From Neodontobutis hainanensis (Eukaryota > Chordata > Actinopteri > Gobiiformes > Odontobutidae), in NCBI GenBank assembly GCA_024349245.1, contig JALDNG010000041.1:2288001-2352000 (forward strand): 64,000 bases of DNA. The letters run 5' to 3'. This document shows positions 36,511-48,115 of this stretch, piece by piece. The translations under genes and the position numbers were made by a program. The notes beneath the pieces are model-generated. The model was not told the DNA's origin. It saw nothing but the letters and a program-made list of their open reading frames with translations, and searched no databases. How positions within the stretch are numbered: position 1 is the stretch's first letter; each line of letters begins with the position of its first letter.

Positions 36511-39500
36511 CCCAGGGTGTAAACGATTAACCAGCAAACTGGTGCAGCTTTCTGCTTCTTGGAGGAAGGAAGAAAAAAGGCTACTGCCATCATTATCACC
36601 ACCACAGGGATTGTCTTTGTTATATTTTTAACTAACACATAGACATGTGGTTTACGATAACTTAGCTTGAAATGCCGTGAATTGAGGTGAGGAGAGCATA
36701 TTTTATTTTTTTTTGCTATGCCTTTGCTTGATGTGGAAACCATCAAAACACATGATGCTCTATTTTTTTCTTTTGCTTTGATAACATAATTAACAAGAAA
36801 TTATTTAGGTGGGGGAACTATTTGTGACTTACAGGAACTGACCATTTTTAGCTCCTGCTCTCTCCTTAAGCAGTGCCGTCATGTTTCAGTTTATGTCTTG
36901 CTCCTCGTGACGAGAACATTTCCTCCCAGCTTGCCGCATGACATTTTATCTCCACTAGGACTTACTGCTTGTAGCGTGCCAGAATGGTCAACAACATTTC
37001 TCTCGTTTCCCCTCTACAAGTAAGCAAAAGGGAGTCCAAAACAAACCCATCTACGGCTAAGAAACATACTGGAAGATTCAAACAAGAGCATACATTTTGT
37101 TTGACATCATGTGCTTGAGCTTTTATGTGTGTCCTGTAAAATCTAGGGCACAGCTGCATAGTGATGTCAGCTCTGAGGTCATGGTAACCAGCATCTGGTG
37201 TAAAGCCCTTTGGGACATCCAAAATGGGGGAGCTACAAAATACCCCTAAATAATACAGCTGAAAGTAACTAGTAACATAATTAGTCTCTTAAACTCTTCA
37301 CTTTTTATATTTAAAATTCTGTCACCATGGCCTTGTGGTAAACAGTGAGCACGTGAGTGGTTTGCCTACATAATATATAGATTGTATGCATGTGCTCCCG
37401 GTGCATTCCTGCATTATTAAAAATAGTAATAGCTGAAAGGGCTTTGTCACCAAGTTTTAATCAAGCATTGTGGTGGCTTAGTGTGAGTGTTACTGTACTG
37501 TTGCATTAAAGGGAGTTCTGCCCTTTGGATGACGTTTGTTTGGATGTTTTAAAAGAAAGCAGTGTTTCTATCTATAACCAACTGTGCTTTACTAAATGCC
37601 ACAGGTGTCACCATAGAGTGCAACAAAGCTTCTAATCTGAGCTGCTGTAGTGAGAACCAGTAAGTGTATGTTAAGTAGTGTAAAAGAAATGGGTTTAGTC
37701 TTGTGAGTAGAGTATAAGTGGGAAGTGGAGAATCTAATGGAAATACCTACTAATGTAGATTATCAATTAAAAGCACTGATGTTTGGCATGAGGCATCATT
37801 TTTCTGTGTGCGTTGACTTGCATTTTACACATGTTCTAAACCCAGCAGTGGGCTACACTGGTTGTTTTCCCTCCATAGTGAAGAAGTAGATATTAAGTGA
37901 TTTTTATTTTATTTTTTTTCCTAATCTTTATTGTTGTCTTGTGTTGCTAAAATGCAGTGGTAATAGTTAGTGAGTGCATTTTATGTTGGATCTCTTTGAC
38001 CCCTTTTGGCAGGCAGAGAGATTTGCAGTGGTATTTTCCATTGGCAGCAGAGGATGGCAACTTTTAAAGGTTGAAGTGGATGTTGTGTTTAACAGTCCAG
38101 TCAGTTTTGGCACAGCTGCAGAATATATTGTTAATAGCTGCATGTCTACTGCGGTGCTTACTGTTTCTAACATTGAGTGAATATAAACTATTGTATCAAT
38201 AAAGGGTAGGTTTCAAGGTCATGCTTCTGGACTTAATTATATGAAAGTCTTTCTTTTATTTGTTATTATATTGACATGAATCTCAAATCTGTGGAAAGAC
38301 AAGAGGAGCTTGGTGGCCTCCTCTAGCCGCATCCACATTACTTCTGTTGCTTAGCTTTATACTTTGAGCTGCTATGGCGGCTCACCTCCTTTATGAGCAG
38401 TTTCACATTTTAAACAGAGGCTGCACACCTGTTGGCAGAAGGACCAGTAGTGCAGGATAAAAAAATACACAAGGACCATGGAGCAAATTTTCAGAACAAA
38501 TTGAATACAGGATTGCCCAATAAAATGATCGATTGTGTGTGACCTGTGCTCATTTCCTATTCGAGTAAACTGATTCAAGTTATATTAAATTTATTTGTTT
38601 GTTTATATTAGCACTGTTTAAGTTGTTTAAGGTTGCTCCAGAGCCTAGTAGTTCTTTTGTATCAGTTGAAAATGGAAAATATTTGCTTGCTTTGTGAGGA
38701 AAAAGGATGTGGTTTTAAAGAATTTTAAAGCCACATGATTTGAAGCACCACATGTTTTTGACTTTGACTCCAGGAAGTTGAATTTGAATTTAAACGTACT
38801 ATGTATTTACTTGTGGCTATATGGTTTGTGCTCATTTTCTTTCTAAATCTGGAGGACATTTGCGTTTAATGTTAACGGACATGAGCATGCGAAAGTGAAA
38901 ATGAAAAAAAAAAAAAAAGGTATTTCATTGACTCAATTTGTTCAACTTCTGCATTTGATTCTGGGATTCATGAAAAGATTTCATTATAGCATCTTAGGTT
39001 TAAATTAGTTTTTAGCTGAAAAGCGTGGGGTGATGGAGATTATTATGTGCTTGAGTGTACTGGAGGTACATATTTTCATTGCCAAAAAGTGCTGTTTCTA
39101 GAATTATACTTGTTTACTTGGCTTAAGGGCTATAACTGTCAATTTGACATCTACCTTTTCATCATTTTATTGCCCTCTTGTGTCTGTTTATTTGAAACCC
39201 AAGAGACCGACTGTAAACATGGTCAGAGATTAAATTTTTCCCTTTGGTGTGTTTACATCTTTTATTAACAAGTTAACCAAATCTATAAATGTTTTGTTTT
39301 GTCATATTTTTGTTAACTTAAGCAGAGAGTCCCACAGTGCAACTATCTTTAGGCAGTTTGTTGTTAGACTAGATTATAAAGGTGCTTCAGTTATTTTTGG
39401 ATACAGAGACTCACAAACAATGAAAAGCCTCTGTCATTTCATTGCTAAAGTGTTCTCACCAGCATGTGTCCTTTTCAGATTGACTTGTATTGTAGCTCTT

Positions 39501-40490
39501 TGTTTGCCCATACTCAGGGTTATTCCAAACTATCAGTGGTAGAATCTGACCACTTTTTTCACCCACGTCTCATTAAGCCAAAGGAGATATGTCATGGTTT
39601 TAATCTCTAAGCTCAATTTAACTTCTTACTGCATCATACGTCTTTGTTTGTGCTCTAGGCTATGCAACAACATAAAGTGACTGTTTAATGCTGCATCCTC
39701 CTTTCTTGCCATCTGTTATTGTTGAGCACCATTACTAGCAAAATGACCCTCTGTATTTGTTGCCCTGTGCTGTACTGTAATCTACTTGGATTGGTATGTG
39801 TACTTGTTTAAAAAATGTAAGGGGAAACTGTGGTGTGGGTGCATACTTAGGTGTATGACGTGTCAACAGACGGGCTTGAGTTAAAAAGCCATTGCCGTTT
39901 TTATATTTTATTTCTAAGAGTAGTACTGTTTGCCAGTATCTTGTATCATTCACAAATCATATTGTGTTGTTAACTATGTTATTCAGTTGTGGAAGCTGAA
40001 GATTGTAATGATTTTGATGACTTCTTACATGGTGTGCTCTGTGTAGACTTTTTTGCATTCATTCAATTTTTGAGTCTGCTTTTTCTCTTTCATCACAAAT
40101 ATTTTCTCTGACCGATTATCTAACTGTTTGCCTTTAATTCTCAGTTATTCCATCACTATACATTTCTAGTGTTTTATATTATACATATGGACGACCTCAC
40201 CAAGGAACAAGGACAGCTTGTTAAATCTGTAATTAAAAATACCAAAGTTGGTCGGATCGTTTCTTCTCAACCACCGTTGTCGATACCAAAACATTGATAG
40301 CGCCCTGCCTCAGGAAGCAGGTAGACCAGACTCTTTCTACATTGTGTTAACCACCATGATGAAGCCTAAATAAGTTAAGCTGAAAAACACACTGAATAAG
40401 AACTGGCTTTGGTTTTTAGTAAGCTGTCTGTGTACTCTTTGTCATTTGTATTTTATTTTTTTAATAAAATTAAACATTGACTCTTAGTTG
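36511..40490 (+). other. wbp1: Probable long wbp1 3' UTR with alternative poly(A) signals
   Basis: No exon-like ORF between the wbp1 stop and the convergent lman2l gene. AATAAA signals occur at 38199-38204 and 40463-40468; the last lies about 80 bases before the opposing lman2l signal. Length and signals fit a UTR of 1.7 or 4 kb, which is an inference without transcripts. Confidence 0.45.
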
Positions 40491-40540
40491 ACTCCCACTT
40501 GACTTTGTTATTTTTAATAACTGATTTGACAGTTTGATCT

Positions 40541-41246
40541 TTTATTGACAATCTTAAGTGTACATTAGGCACACATTTAAATGAAAATTAAAATAAAGAA
40601 ACTTATTAAATTTCATGTGCAAAACAATTAAAGAGGAAAGAAATTATAAAGCTGAGAAACACTTTCGAGCAACATGTATCAGTACCTGCCTGCGGAAACT
40701 ACAAGGAATGAGGGTACAATGATAACACAGAATGTGTTAGAAATAAGTTAAATATTTAAATAATTATAAATAGTAAAAAACACACTCCTGAACCACCTAG
40801 AAATCTACAGTGAAGTGATATAAATACATCAAAAAGCATACAACAGGCTTTTCAATATTTTCATATTGTAGATATCAGGCAGCAAACTATGTACTTTAGA
40901 TCCTACTTGAGACTACAACAACAGTAAACCACAAATTAATGCAAAGGTTGTTGTATCCAAGTCAACAGCTCAAATGAAGTCAAGTAAAGAAACTGCTCAT
41001 CCGCTGTGTAACAGAGTGGAAATGGTAAGGCTGAGCTGGTGTGCATCAGGCTGGACGGTGGATAAAAAAAGTCATCAATATGTCTTCCTGTGGACCAGTG
41101 GCAAAGTTGGACAATGGCTTTTATGGCATGAAACATGTCTAGTTTTCTCCTAAGCTAAAACATTTTTTCAAGCGAGTGCTTGAGTTCTAGCGGACCCGAA
41201 AGCATCTATTTTATGTCCTCATGCTACACAGCTTCCGTTTTCCAGC
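40541..41246 (-). other. lman2l: lman2l 3' UTR
   Basis: Minus-strand AATAAA at 40541-40546, about 700 bases beyond the stop codon. No other gene signal in between. Confidence 0.5.
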
Positions 41247-43379
41247 TCAATAAAAGCGCTTGCGACGACTCTCGTTCCAATGGCTGTAAACCACTAATCC
41301 AATAACGATTAGAAAAATACAGCCCAGCAAAGAGAAGAGCACTGTGAAAAAAATTGCTATGCTGCTCATTCCCTCCTCAGTTTGACCCACTGCAAGGAAC
41401 AAAATAGAGTTAGAAAAGGAAGGACAATTTAAGACAAATAACCTAAAAAAATTCAAGCATGACTTACATCTTAGTAGTTCAATGTTATCTACACTTGGTA
41501 TAGTTATTTCCTCTTCCTTCTCTTCTTCTTCTTTTTGACTCCGCAGTACCGTAAGTTGATACAGCTTCATTGAAATTATATCATGATTATCTATGACGTA
41601 AACATAAGTACAATGTAAACTGTTACATTTTTTGGGTAATAATTCCCAGAAATGTATACAAGTATTACTAGCACAGTTTTAACGCTAAATATGAGTGTCA
41701 AGCAATTAACATGTGTAACAGTAGTAAGTAAAATCTACTTGAGTAGAATCTGTTTACCTGAGAGGTCTCCAGTTATGGCTGAAGCTCCAAAGTAGTAACC
41801 TTGAGGCAGCCGCACCCCAGGAATGTCTAGGCAGTCCCTCCACTCATGCTGTCCATCTATGTCAATCATCACCTGGTAAGAAAAAAAAAAGTTTATTTAT
41901 TTATTGAATTTTTATAAAAAAGTGCTCTTTCAATCAGAATCAAAATGTGTGTCTCTTACTGTTAGCCTGCGGCTGACGTATCGGATGAAAAGAAAAGTAT
42001 CATGTTTAAGGTTGCGAACCATGGCATTGCAGCCACCCAGCTCTGTGGGCCGCCCGTCTCGTTCATGGTCGTAGCTAATGGTGCCGTTCCCGACCATGGC
42101 CAAAACAAAGGGGAAAATCCTCTTGTGGTCACAATAAGAAAAATTGGTATTAATTTTACTATTGAAATGTAAAAAAAAAAAAATTTTAAATGTCCTAATC
42201 ACCTGCGTCCGAGGAGTGTATCTCTTCTTCTGAGCCTGTCTCCAAAAGGTTTTCAGACAAAATAACAAGTACATTGTCAATAGACAAGTCTGCTATCTTA
42301 TGCATATTTTTATTTCCTAAGATGGGCTTACCTCTAACTGTTTCTCCTCATTTGGGTATGTATCCACAAACACACCTAGGCCAGTGAAGTTGTCCATGTT
42401 TCCAAAAACGGGACCTGCCATTGAAATAAATGTGCAGCATTTTCTATCTGAGATAAAATGTAAGTAAGTTACAGGTAAACATGTTAGACATTACCTTTCT
42501 GCATTCTTTCTTTGGTGTACCAAATAGCCAGACCATCACCATTCAGATTCTTCTTTCCTTGGCCATGAATTTTAAAGTGCACCTGCATCTCCCAGTCTTT
42601 AAGATGGCATGGCTAGAAAAAGTGAAGAATGATATCATTTTAAAACCTTGAATGAAGACATCCGTTTCATTTGGTGATGGATTTATCATTTGCTATTTTG
42701 CGTTTTTATTTATTGACTTTTTCACAAGTTGATTACAAAACTTTTTTTTATTTTTTTACTCACCATGCGACTCCACACCGCCCCCTGCCTACTCTGCATG
42801 TCAGGTGTGAGCCGCACCTGCTCAGTGGTTATCATGGCATCTCCCATCAGCTCCCAGTAGGAGGAGCCTAAAGATCCCACACCTGAGCATACAAAAACAG
42901 AACCATCATCATGACAAAAGCTGAGGCAGCTCAAAGCATCACAGCAGTCAGAGGCACCCTTTCTATTCAAGAACAAAAGAACAGCGTTTAACAATAGGGT
43001 TCCATATAGCATTCACGAAAAAAAAGAAAGATTGACGACATTATTAAACATTATTCTAAGCTGCACCACATATTTGTTTTAATTTAACGGTTGTATTTCT
43101 CTAGAAACACACACCAATCTCCCGACTATAATGTAATTGCCTAATTACTGAATGCATGTCAGATAATAAAATGTATGGAATACCTTGGTAGGGCTTGGAT
43201 AGAGAAAACTCGCGCTTCAGAAATTCTTCCATCTCGTGGTCATCGTCAGAAAAACAGCGACTGACATTAACAAGAAGGATTAAAGTGCAGTATAGTTTAA
43301 AATACATTATATTGCGTCTACAAACGCCACTAAACACTAATTTGAAAGGATTGAAATGATCGCTGCTGGCGGCGGCCAT
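41247..43379 (-). CDS. lman2l: Lectin, mannose-binding 2-like (VIPL)
   Basis: L-type (legume-like) lectin of the early secretory pathway, thought to help export glycoproteins from the ER. Nine exons join in frame: 43184-43379, 42764-42882, 42495-42612, 42332-42414, 42203-42235, 41960-42121, 41758-41872, 41468-41590, 41247-41389 (363 residues; human 348 or 359). The signal segment is MYFKLYCTLILLVNVSRC. Lectin motifs: FLKREFSLSKPYQG, GDGLAIWYT, FGNMDNFTGLGVFVDTYPNE (Ca2+ and sugar-binding Asp and Asn), YDHERDGRPTELGGC, and DIDGQHEWRDC with the paired cysteine. NFT and NGT are N-glycosylation sequons. One transmembrane helix (IAIFFTVLFSLLGCIFLIVIG) is followed by a short tail ending RRKRFY, with the RKR ER-retention signal typical of VIPL. 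The 33-base exon encodes AQKKRYTPRTQ, matching the optional insert in human LMAN2L. A Glu-rich stretch (KEEEEKEEE) precedes the stalk. Confidence 0.94.
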
Positions 43380-43401
43380 AGTAGAGCAGAACTCCCCCAG
43401 C

Positions 43402-43496
43402 CCAATCAGTGCGACGCTCCTATTGGCTCATAGGGTTGCATGGCTTATTCCCATTGGTCTGTTTGACTGTCAGTCACAACCAGAGCATTTTATTGG
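43402..43496. promoter_or_regulatory. Cluster of four CCAAT boxes between lman2l and mtfp1
   Basis: CCAAT on the plus strand at 43402-43406 and on the minus strand (ATTGG) at 43422-43426, 43453-43457 and 43492-43496. The last three are 31 and 39 bases apart. They lie 23-117 bases upstream of the lman2l start within the 549-bp gap to the divergent mtfp1, a layout typical of NF-Y-driven TATA-less promoters. Binding is inferred. Confidence 0.5.
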
Positions 43497-43928
43497 CTAC
43501 ATTGTCAAAAAAATATATACGAAATATATTACGAACGTTTTATAATTTATAACGGTTACACCAAGTAACTGCTTTCTGGCGACTTTCTAGAAAATTCCAG
43601 TTTTCACCCATAGGATATATCCACCTTTTTACAAATTAACCGTTGTAGCAAGTAATACATTTCTAACACTTGTTTGCATAAACTGACAATTTCTGTATAG
43701 TTAAATTTCAAATGCGTAAACTGCAAAATGACAGCTCAAAATGCAGCGAATGTATACAAATGCCTGTGTTTTATTGCAGGCTTTAGGACAGATTTCTATG
43801 GTTGGGGAAAAGGGGGATGGGGAGGTGCTTCATGTCACGCCCCCTTCACGGTCCCTTCTGACTGTAGACTTTTACAACACTGTGCACACAACTAAAGTAT
43901 AGCATCGGGTGATGGAGTAAAGAAAGAC

Positions 43929-45619
43929 ATGGATTCCAGTGAAGAAAACCCTACCAAAACAGTAGATATATATCGAGATACATGGGTCCGCTACCTGGGT
44001 AAAATAATCTATAATATGTTTTATCTATCATTTTGAAACGCTCTTTTACCCTTAACCCATAAACAGTCCTGACCCTGGCGCTTTGCTAGCTAAGATAATG
44101 CGAACTTTGTTAGCATAGCCGCTGCACAGAAAAAAATATTTATAGCAATGCGAAGGACAATATCCACTAAGAAATCCGTTCACCTCTTATGTGTATTTAG
44201 TTAAGTATTTACATAAAAATTGTTTAGCAGCATGGGTGTATCTCAGTTAAATCCATCAAAAGTAGATGAACAAGTTTAGGCAGTAACTTACAGAAACGCC
44301 CATTGTAAACCGCACTGATAACATGGGTAGGCTAATAAATGGCGAAACGCACATAATTCCTTCTTTCGCGAACATTGACATTTTGAACTTTCTGTGAAGG
44401 ACAAAGGTAGCTTCGTGGAAAAACTAACAACATTAGTTTTTTCCACAATGTTGTACTAGAGAAGGCTACTGTAGGCTACAGGACAACCACAAATCACAAA
44501 TACTCAAGATGAGCATAATGTTATATACGTTATCTTTCTTTATATACAGTATTTAGCAAACTAACTTTAAGTAAGCAGTTTTGGTTGGGAAATTGTAACC
44601 GATGCGCGTGGTAAATTGAGTTTAAGAGTAATACCACCATGTTAGTGATTACCTAGTGATCACTCATCACACTGTGGGCACCTCGTGCTCCAAGGACCTT
44701 ATAGTAATTGATTTTACATTTAGTCTTTTAGCAATGCGACTTACATTAACATTTTTTCCGGTTATGGAACGACCACTGATCCACTAACCAGTTGAGCTGC
44801 AGCTGATGGTCTGATCATTGTTCTACTCATTAAGCCCGATCACTAAATACTGCAAAATTGGTTTCTATTATCAACAGCATTTTCATATGAGATAATGCCT
44901 GTATATGGACAAATAATTACATGCACATGTATGTTTGCCTACAGGCTATGCAAATGAGGTTGGGGAGGCTTTCCGTGCTCTTGTGCCAGTTAGCCTGGTC
45001 TGGGGCAGTTATGTTGTTTCCACTACTTATGTGACTGCTGATGCAGTGGACAAAGGGAAGAAAGCAGCCATGGTAAGATATTTGTATGCAATATAATTTT
45101 TAAGATACATAGTTTAGTATAATTTATTATTATTAGTAAGTATTTTGATAAACAAAAAAAAAAACATACTTTATTCTGTCTTTCCTCAAGGCTCACGGAG
45201 ACAAGCCAGGAAAGACAACACGTGTCGCAGTGGCTGTGGTTGACACGTTTGTGTGGCAGGCCCTTGCCTCAGTGATCATCCCTGGCTTTACAATAAACCG
45301 TGTGTGTGCAGCATCCCTGTATATGTTGGGCAAAACCACCAAATGGCCACTGCCTGTCCGTAAATGGACCACCACAGCCATAGGCCTGTCCACCATCCCC
45401 TTTATTATTACCCCCATAGACAGGTCTGTAAATGTTCTTGTTACAAATTTTTTAAATTTAATGTACTGCTTCCAAGGTCATCAGTGATAGTTTCATTATG
45501 AAATTGTTTTGTTTACTATTCCCTAACTTTTTATGTTGATTATGGCTTCTAGATCAGTGGATTACTTGCTAGATTCGAGCCTGAGGAAAGTCTACGGTGA
45601 AGGGGAGAAGCACAAATAG
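43929..45619 (+). CDS. mtfp1: Mitochondrial fission process protein 1 (MTP18)
   Basis: Inner-membrane protein of mitochondria that promotes fission. Exons 43929-43998, 44945-45072, 45191-45423, 45553-45619 join in frame to 165 residues (human 166). Family features: RDTWVRYLGYANEVGEAFR near the N-terminus, the VSLVWGSYVVSTTYVTADAV hydrophobic segment, DTFVWQALASVIIPGFTINR, and a C-terminal segment with IGLSTIPFIITPIDRSVDYL followed by a charged tail ending GEKHK. Two to three membrane spans are visible and no key region is missing. The ATG is the first in frame after the lman2l-mtfp1 promoter region. The gene is divergent from lman2l. Confidence 0.94.
44711..44805 (-). mobile_element. Internally deleted SINE in mtfp1 intron 1
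   Basis: On the minus strand it reads AGCTCAACTGGTTAGTGG, then GTGGTCGTTCCATAACCGGA, then TGTAAGTCGCATTGCTAAAA. The first parts match the head of the SINE at 27947 (GTCGTCCTATAACCGGAAG) and the last part its GTAAGCC...GATAAAAG...CTAAATG tail. The central GTGTCCTTGGGC block is absent. Confidence 0.6.
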
Positions 45620-47258
45620 AACCGACCAGTCTACATGTATACATGTGCATGGTGCTGTTGAAAACATCAGTGTAAATTTTGATAATATCTTGTAACATCA
45701 AGTGCTTTTATATGAAAAGCTGCTTCATATAACCTCACCTCTCGGGGTATTTGGGGTTGCCATACCAATAGTGTGTGTAACATTGTTAAAAATGTTGATA
45801 ACTATCTTATAACTGCGAGACTCCTCCCCAGAACATTGATTATAGAGTGCTATAAAAAAAATTGTAAATGGTTGTTTTCAGGAAACAAATGAAAGGAGAT
45901 TGGGATGTAAAGGCAAAGTAAAAATCTGCTATATCCATTAGTAATAGACATATAAAGAAAAGCAGATTGCTCATATATAATCCTGCTTCTGTTTTGCTTA
46001 CTTTTTAGATTTCAAAAGTGTATGTTACTGGGAATTCATTCATTCTTATGTTTCATCTGATGCACATTTTCTTGTTGGCATTCTGTCTTAAAGGGAAACA
46101 TTCAGTTCAGAGGGAATCAATTATGTTTGCACTAAAATTGTATTGCCTTGGTTTTGACTTGTAGACTTGACACAAAAATAATATATCTATATTTTATGGA
46201 CAAGTGTACAAACTGTTCTTCTTTGACGTTGTTTCTAAGGTTACCATATTATATTTACCTTATTTGTTCTGGAAGTTTAACATGCAACTTTCAGACACAA
46301 CTGTTACCTCTTTCCTGCCTCAACACACCCTTATGTAAAGATTTTAAAGTGTTTTATAAATTAGTCTAGTACCCAAAAATTTAAAGGTATTTATCACAGT
46401 TGCCCCTTTTGGGAATAATGTAATGTACTATAATGTCAGGCTCAACTATGCAGGGTTTTTAAGCTGGGTATTTGATTCAAAATGTTGCCATAATTGTGGA
46501 TGAGCTGTCACTATGTCTGCGGAATATATGGAAAAACATCTGCACATGTGCCATTATTTGTTGATATTTTACTGGGACGAAATATCTGAGTATTATACTA
46601 AAATAAAATTATAGAATCAATCCAAATGTAAAAAATAAAATAATACCAAAGTTTTCTTGGAAATGTCCAAGTATGTTGAAAAGCACATTTTAGACTTCAG
46701 GGAAATATTTACTTTTCATACCTATTGATGTTTGTGCAGGTGTGTTCAGAAACGGGATAGGCCCATTTGTTACCTGTTCATGTTGGAAACGGTTAATATT
46801 TATCTGTTGTCTGCTCTAATAAATTCTCAACGCTGTAGAAAGGTGTTTGTGTATTTGTTTTCAAATACACAGACAATGAATTGGTATAAGTTATGTCTCT
46901 GGTTAATTTCCAATTGGTTCCCATTTTTAAGCTAAAACACACGGCTATTGCTTTCTTAAATCACCACACTCTTTCAATTAGCAAAATCTAGGACGGAGCT
47001 GAGATTTGTGTAGAAGAATGACAACTTTTGCATTTCTTTTTCTTTACTTCCTGATTAATTTGGCGTGGCTGTGAGATAAAGAGGTGTAGTCAAAGAATGA
47101 TATTTAACCAGTAAAATGGGGAAGCACCAGATCTGGTAATTAGAGAGGCCTGTGGTGGTGATTTATCTTGATTGAGTCAGGAGACCACAGCTGATGCCAG
47201 TTGTGTAATGAAGAGGCTACATAAGACTCAGGAGGGCCAGGCATGGGCAGGTGCAGTC
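45620..47258 (+). other. mtfp1 3' UTR and spacer
   Basis: Non-coding, AT-rich. AATAAA signals at 46602-46607 and 46818-46823 are candidate mtfp1 poly(A) sites. The last 150 bases before 47259 probably hold the promoter of the next gene; CTACATAAGA at about 47217-47226 is a weak TATA-like element. Confidence 0.4.
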
Positions 47259-47807
47259 ATGTTCACAATTGGTCTAGTGGTAGTGCTTGTAGGCCTAGCA
47301 TGTGGAGAGGCAGGTGAGTAGAAGTTATGATTATGTTTGTGAAGCTTCAGTGTAAAATCAATCTCTATGTTCTTACAATTGTTCTCCTGACACATCAGAC
47401 GTGCCTCTGGATACTCTGGACCAGGGGTTTGTTGAGACTCCACTGAATGATGAGACTGAACAGATTCTGTCAGTAGGTGACACCATCTGGACTGAAAATT
47501 ATTCAGAAATGTTTGGACTGCCTGAGGAAGATGAGGACCTGCAAACTGTGTCCTCCAAGCCACACATCATAAAAGAACAAGGTAGAACAGGCTCAGAACA
47601 CTGACACTTTTTTTTTTTAATTAAATATCAAAGCGTCTGTTTTGTTCCTCTGTAGCTGGTGACCTGGCAGTGTGGAAGGTGGTCCTGGTCCTGGCCATCC
47701 TCTTGCTTGCTGTGGTGGGAGGCCTGAGCACAGTCTACTACTTGTGCGTGTGGAGAGGAGGCAGAATTCACTATGAGCCACAGAAGGACATGTCATCCTT
47801 AACATAA
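47259..47807 (+). CDS. Unrecognised small single-pass membrane protein
   Basis: Three exons (47259-47313, 47399-47581, 47656-47807), all phase 1 with GT-AG borders, give 129 residues. The first exon is a signal peptide: MFTIGLVVVLVGLACGEA. The short ectodomain is acidic (DETEQIL, LPEEDEDLQ) with one N-glycosylation sequon (NYS) and no cysteines. A transmembrane helix follows (WKVVLVLAILLLAVVGGLST), then a tail YYLCVWRGGRIHYEPQKDMSSLT with basic stop-transfer residues. Topology should be type I. I do not recognise a family; the signal peptide, ectodomain and membrane-tail modules each on a separate exon with matching phase argue strongly that it is real. An upstream ATG at 47243 opens a short overlapping frame. 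Function unknown. Confidence 0.72.
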
Positions 47808-48078
47808 TTGTGTAACACCTTTTTTATGAAACTGTAGCCTTCAAAAGAAGTTTGACTTAAGTCCTCGAGGTGCATATTTCATTCGTGATAGTGTAAGCTA
47901 AAAGATCAGAGTTGTGCATTTTATAGTGTTAATAAATCAAATGCCACTAGAGGGCCTCAGCTCACTTGTGTGCTTTTTCTGTATTGTTTGTCTACTGCAC
48001 TGCATGGACTACAAATTAGTCTTACAAGTTATTATCCCCCCCTTTTTACTAATGCTTGGTATTTCAGAACAAGGTATT

Positions 48079-48080
<2 letters not shown>

Positions 48081-48110
<30 letters not shown>
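48081..48110. repeat. Poly(T) tract, 30 bp
   Basis: Uninterrupted T run just 3' of the small membrane-protein gene. It could be the poly(A) end of a minus-strand retroposon, but no body is recognisable. Confidence 0.9.
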
Positions 48111-48115
<5 letters not shown>

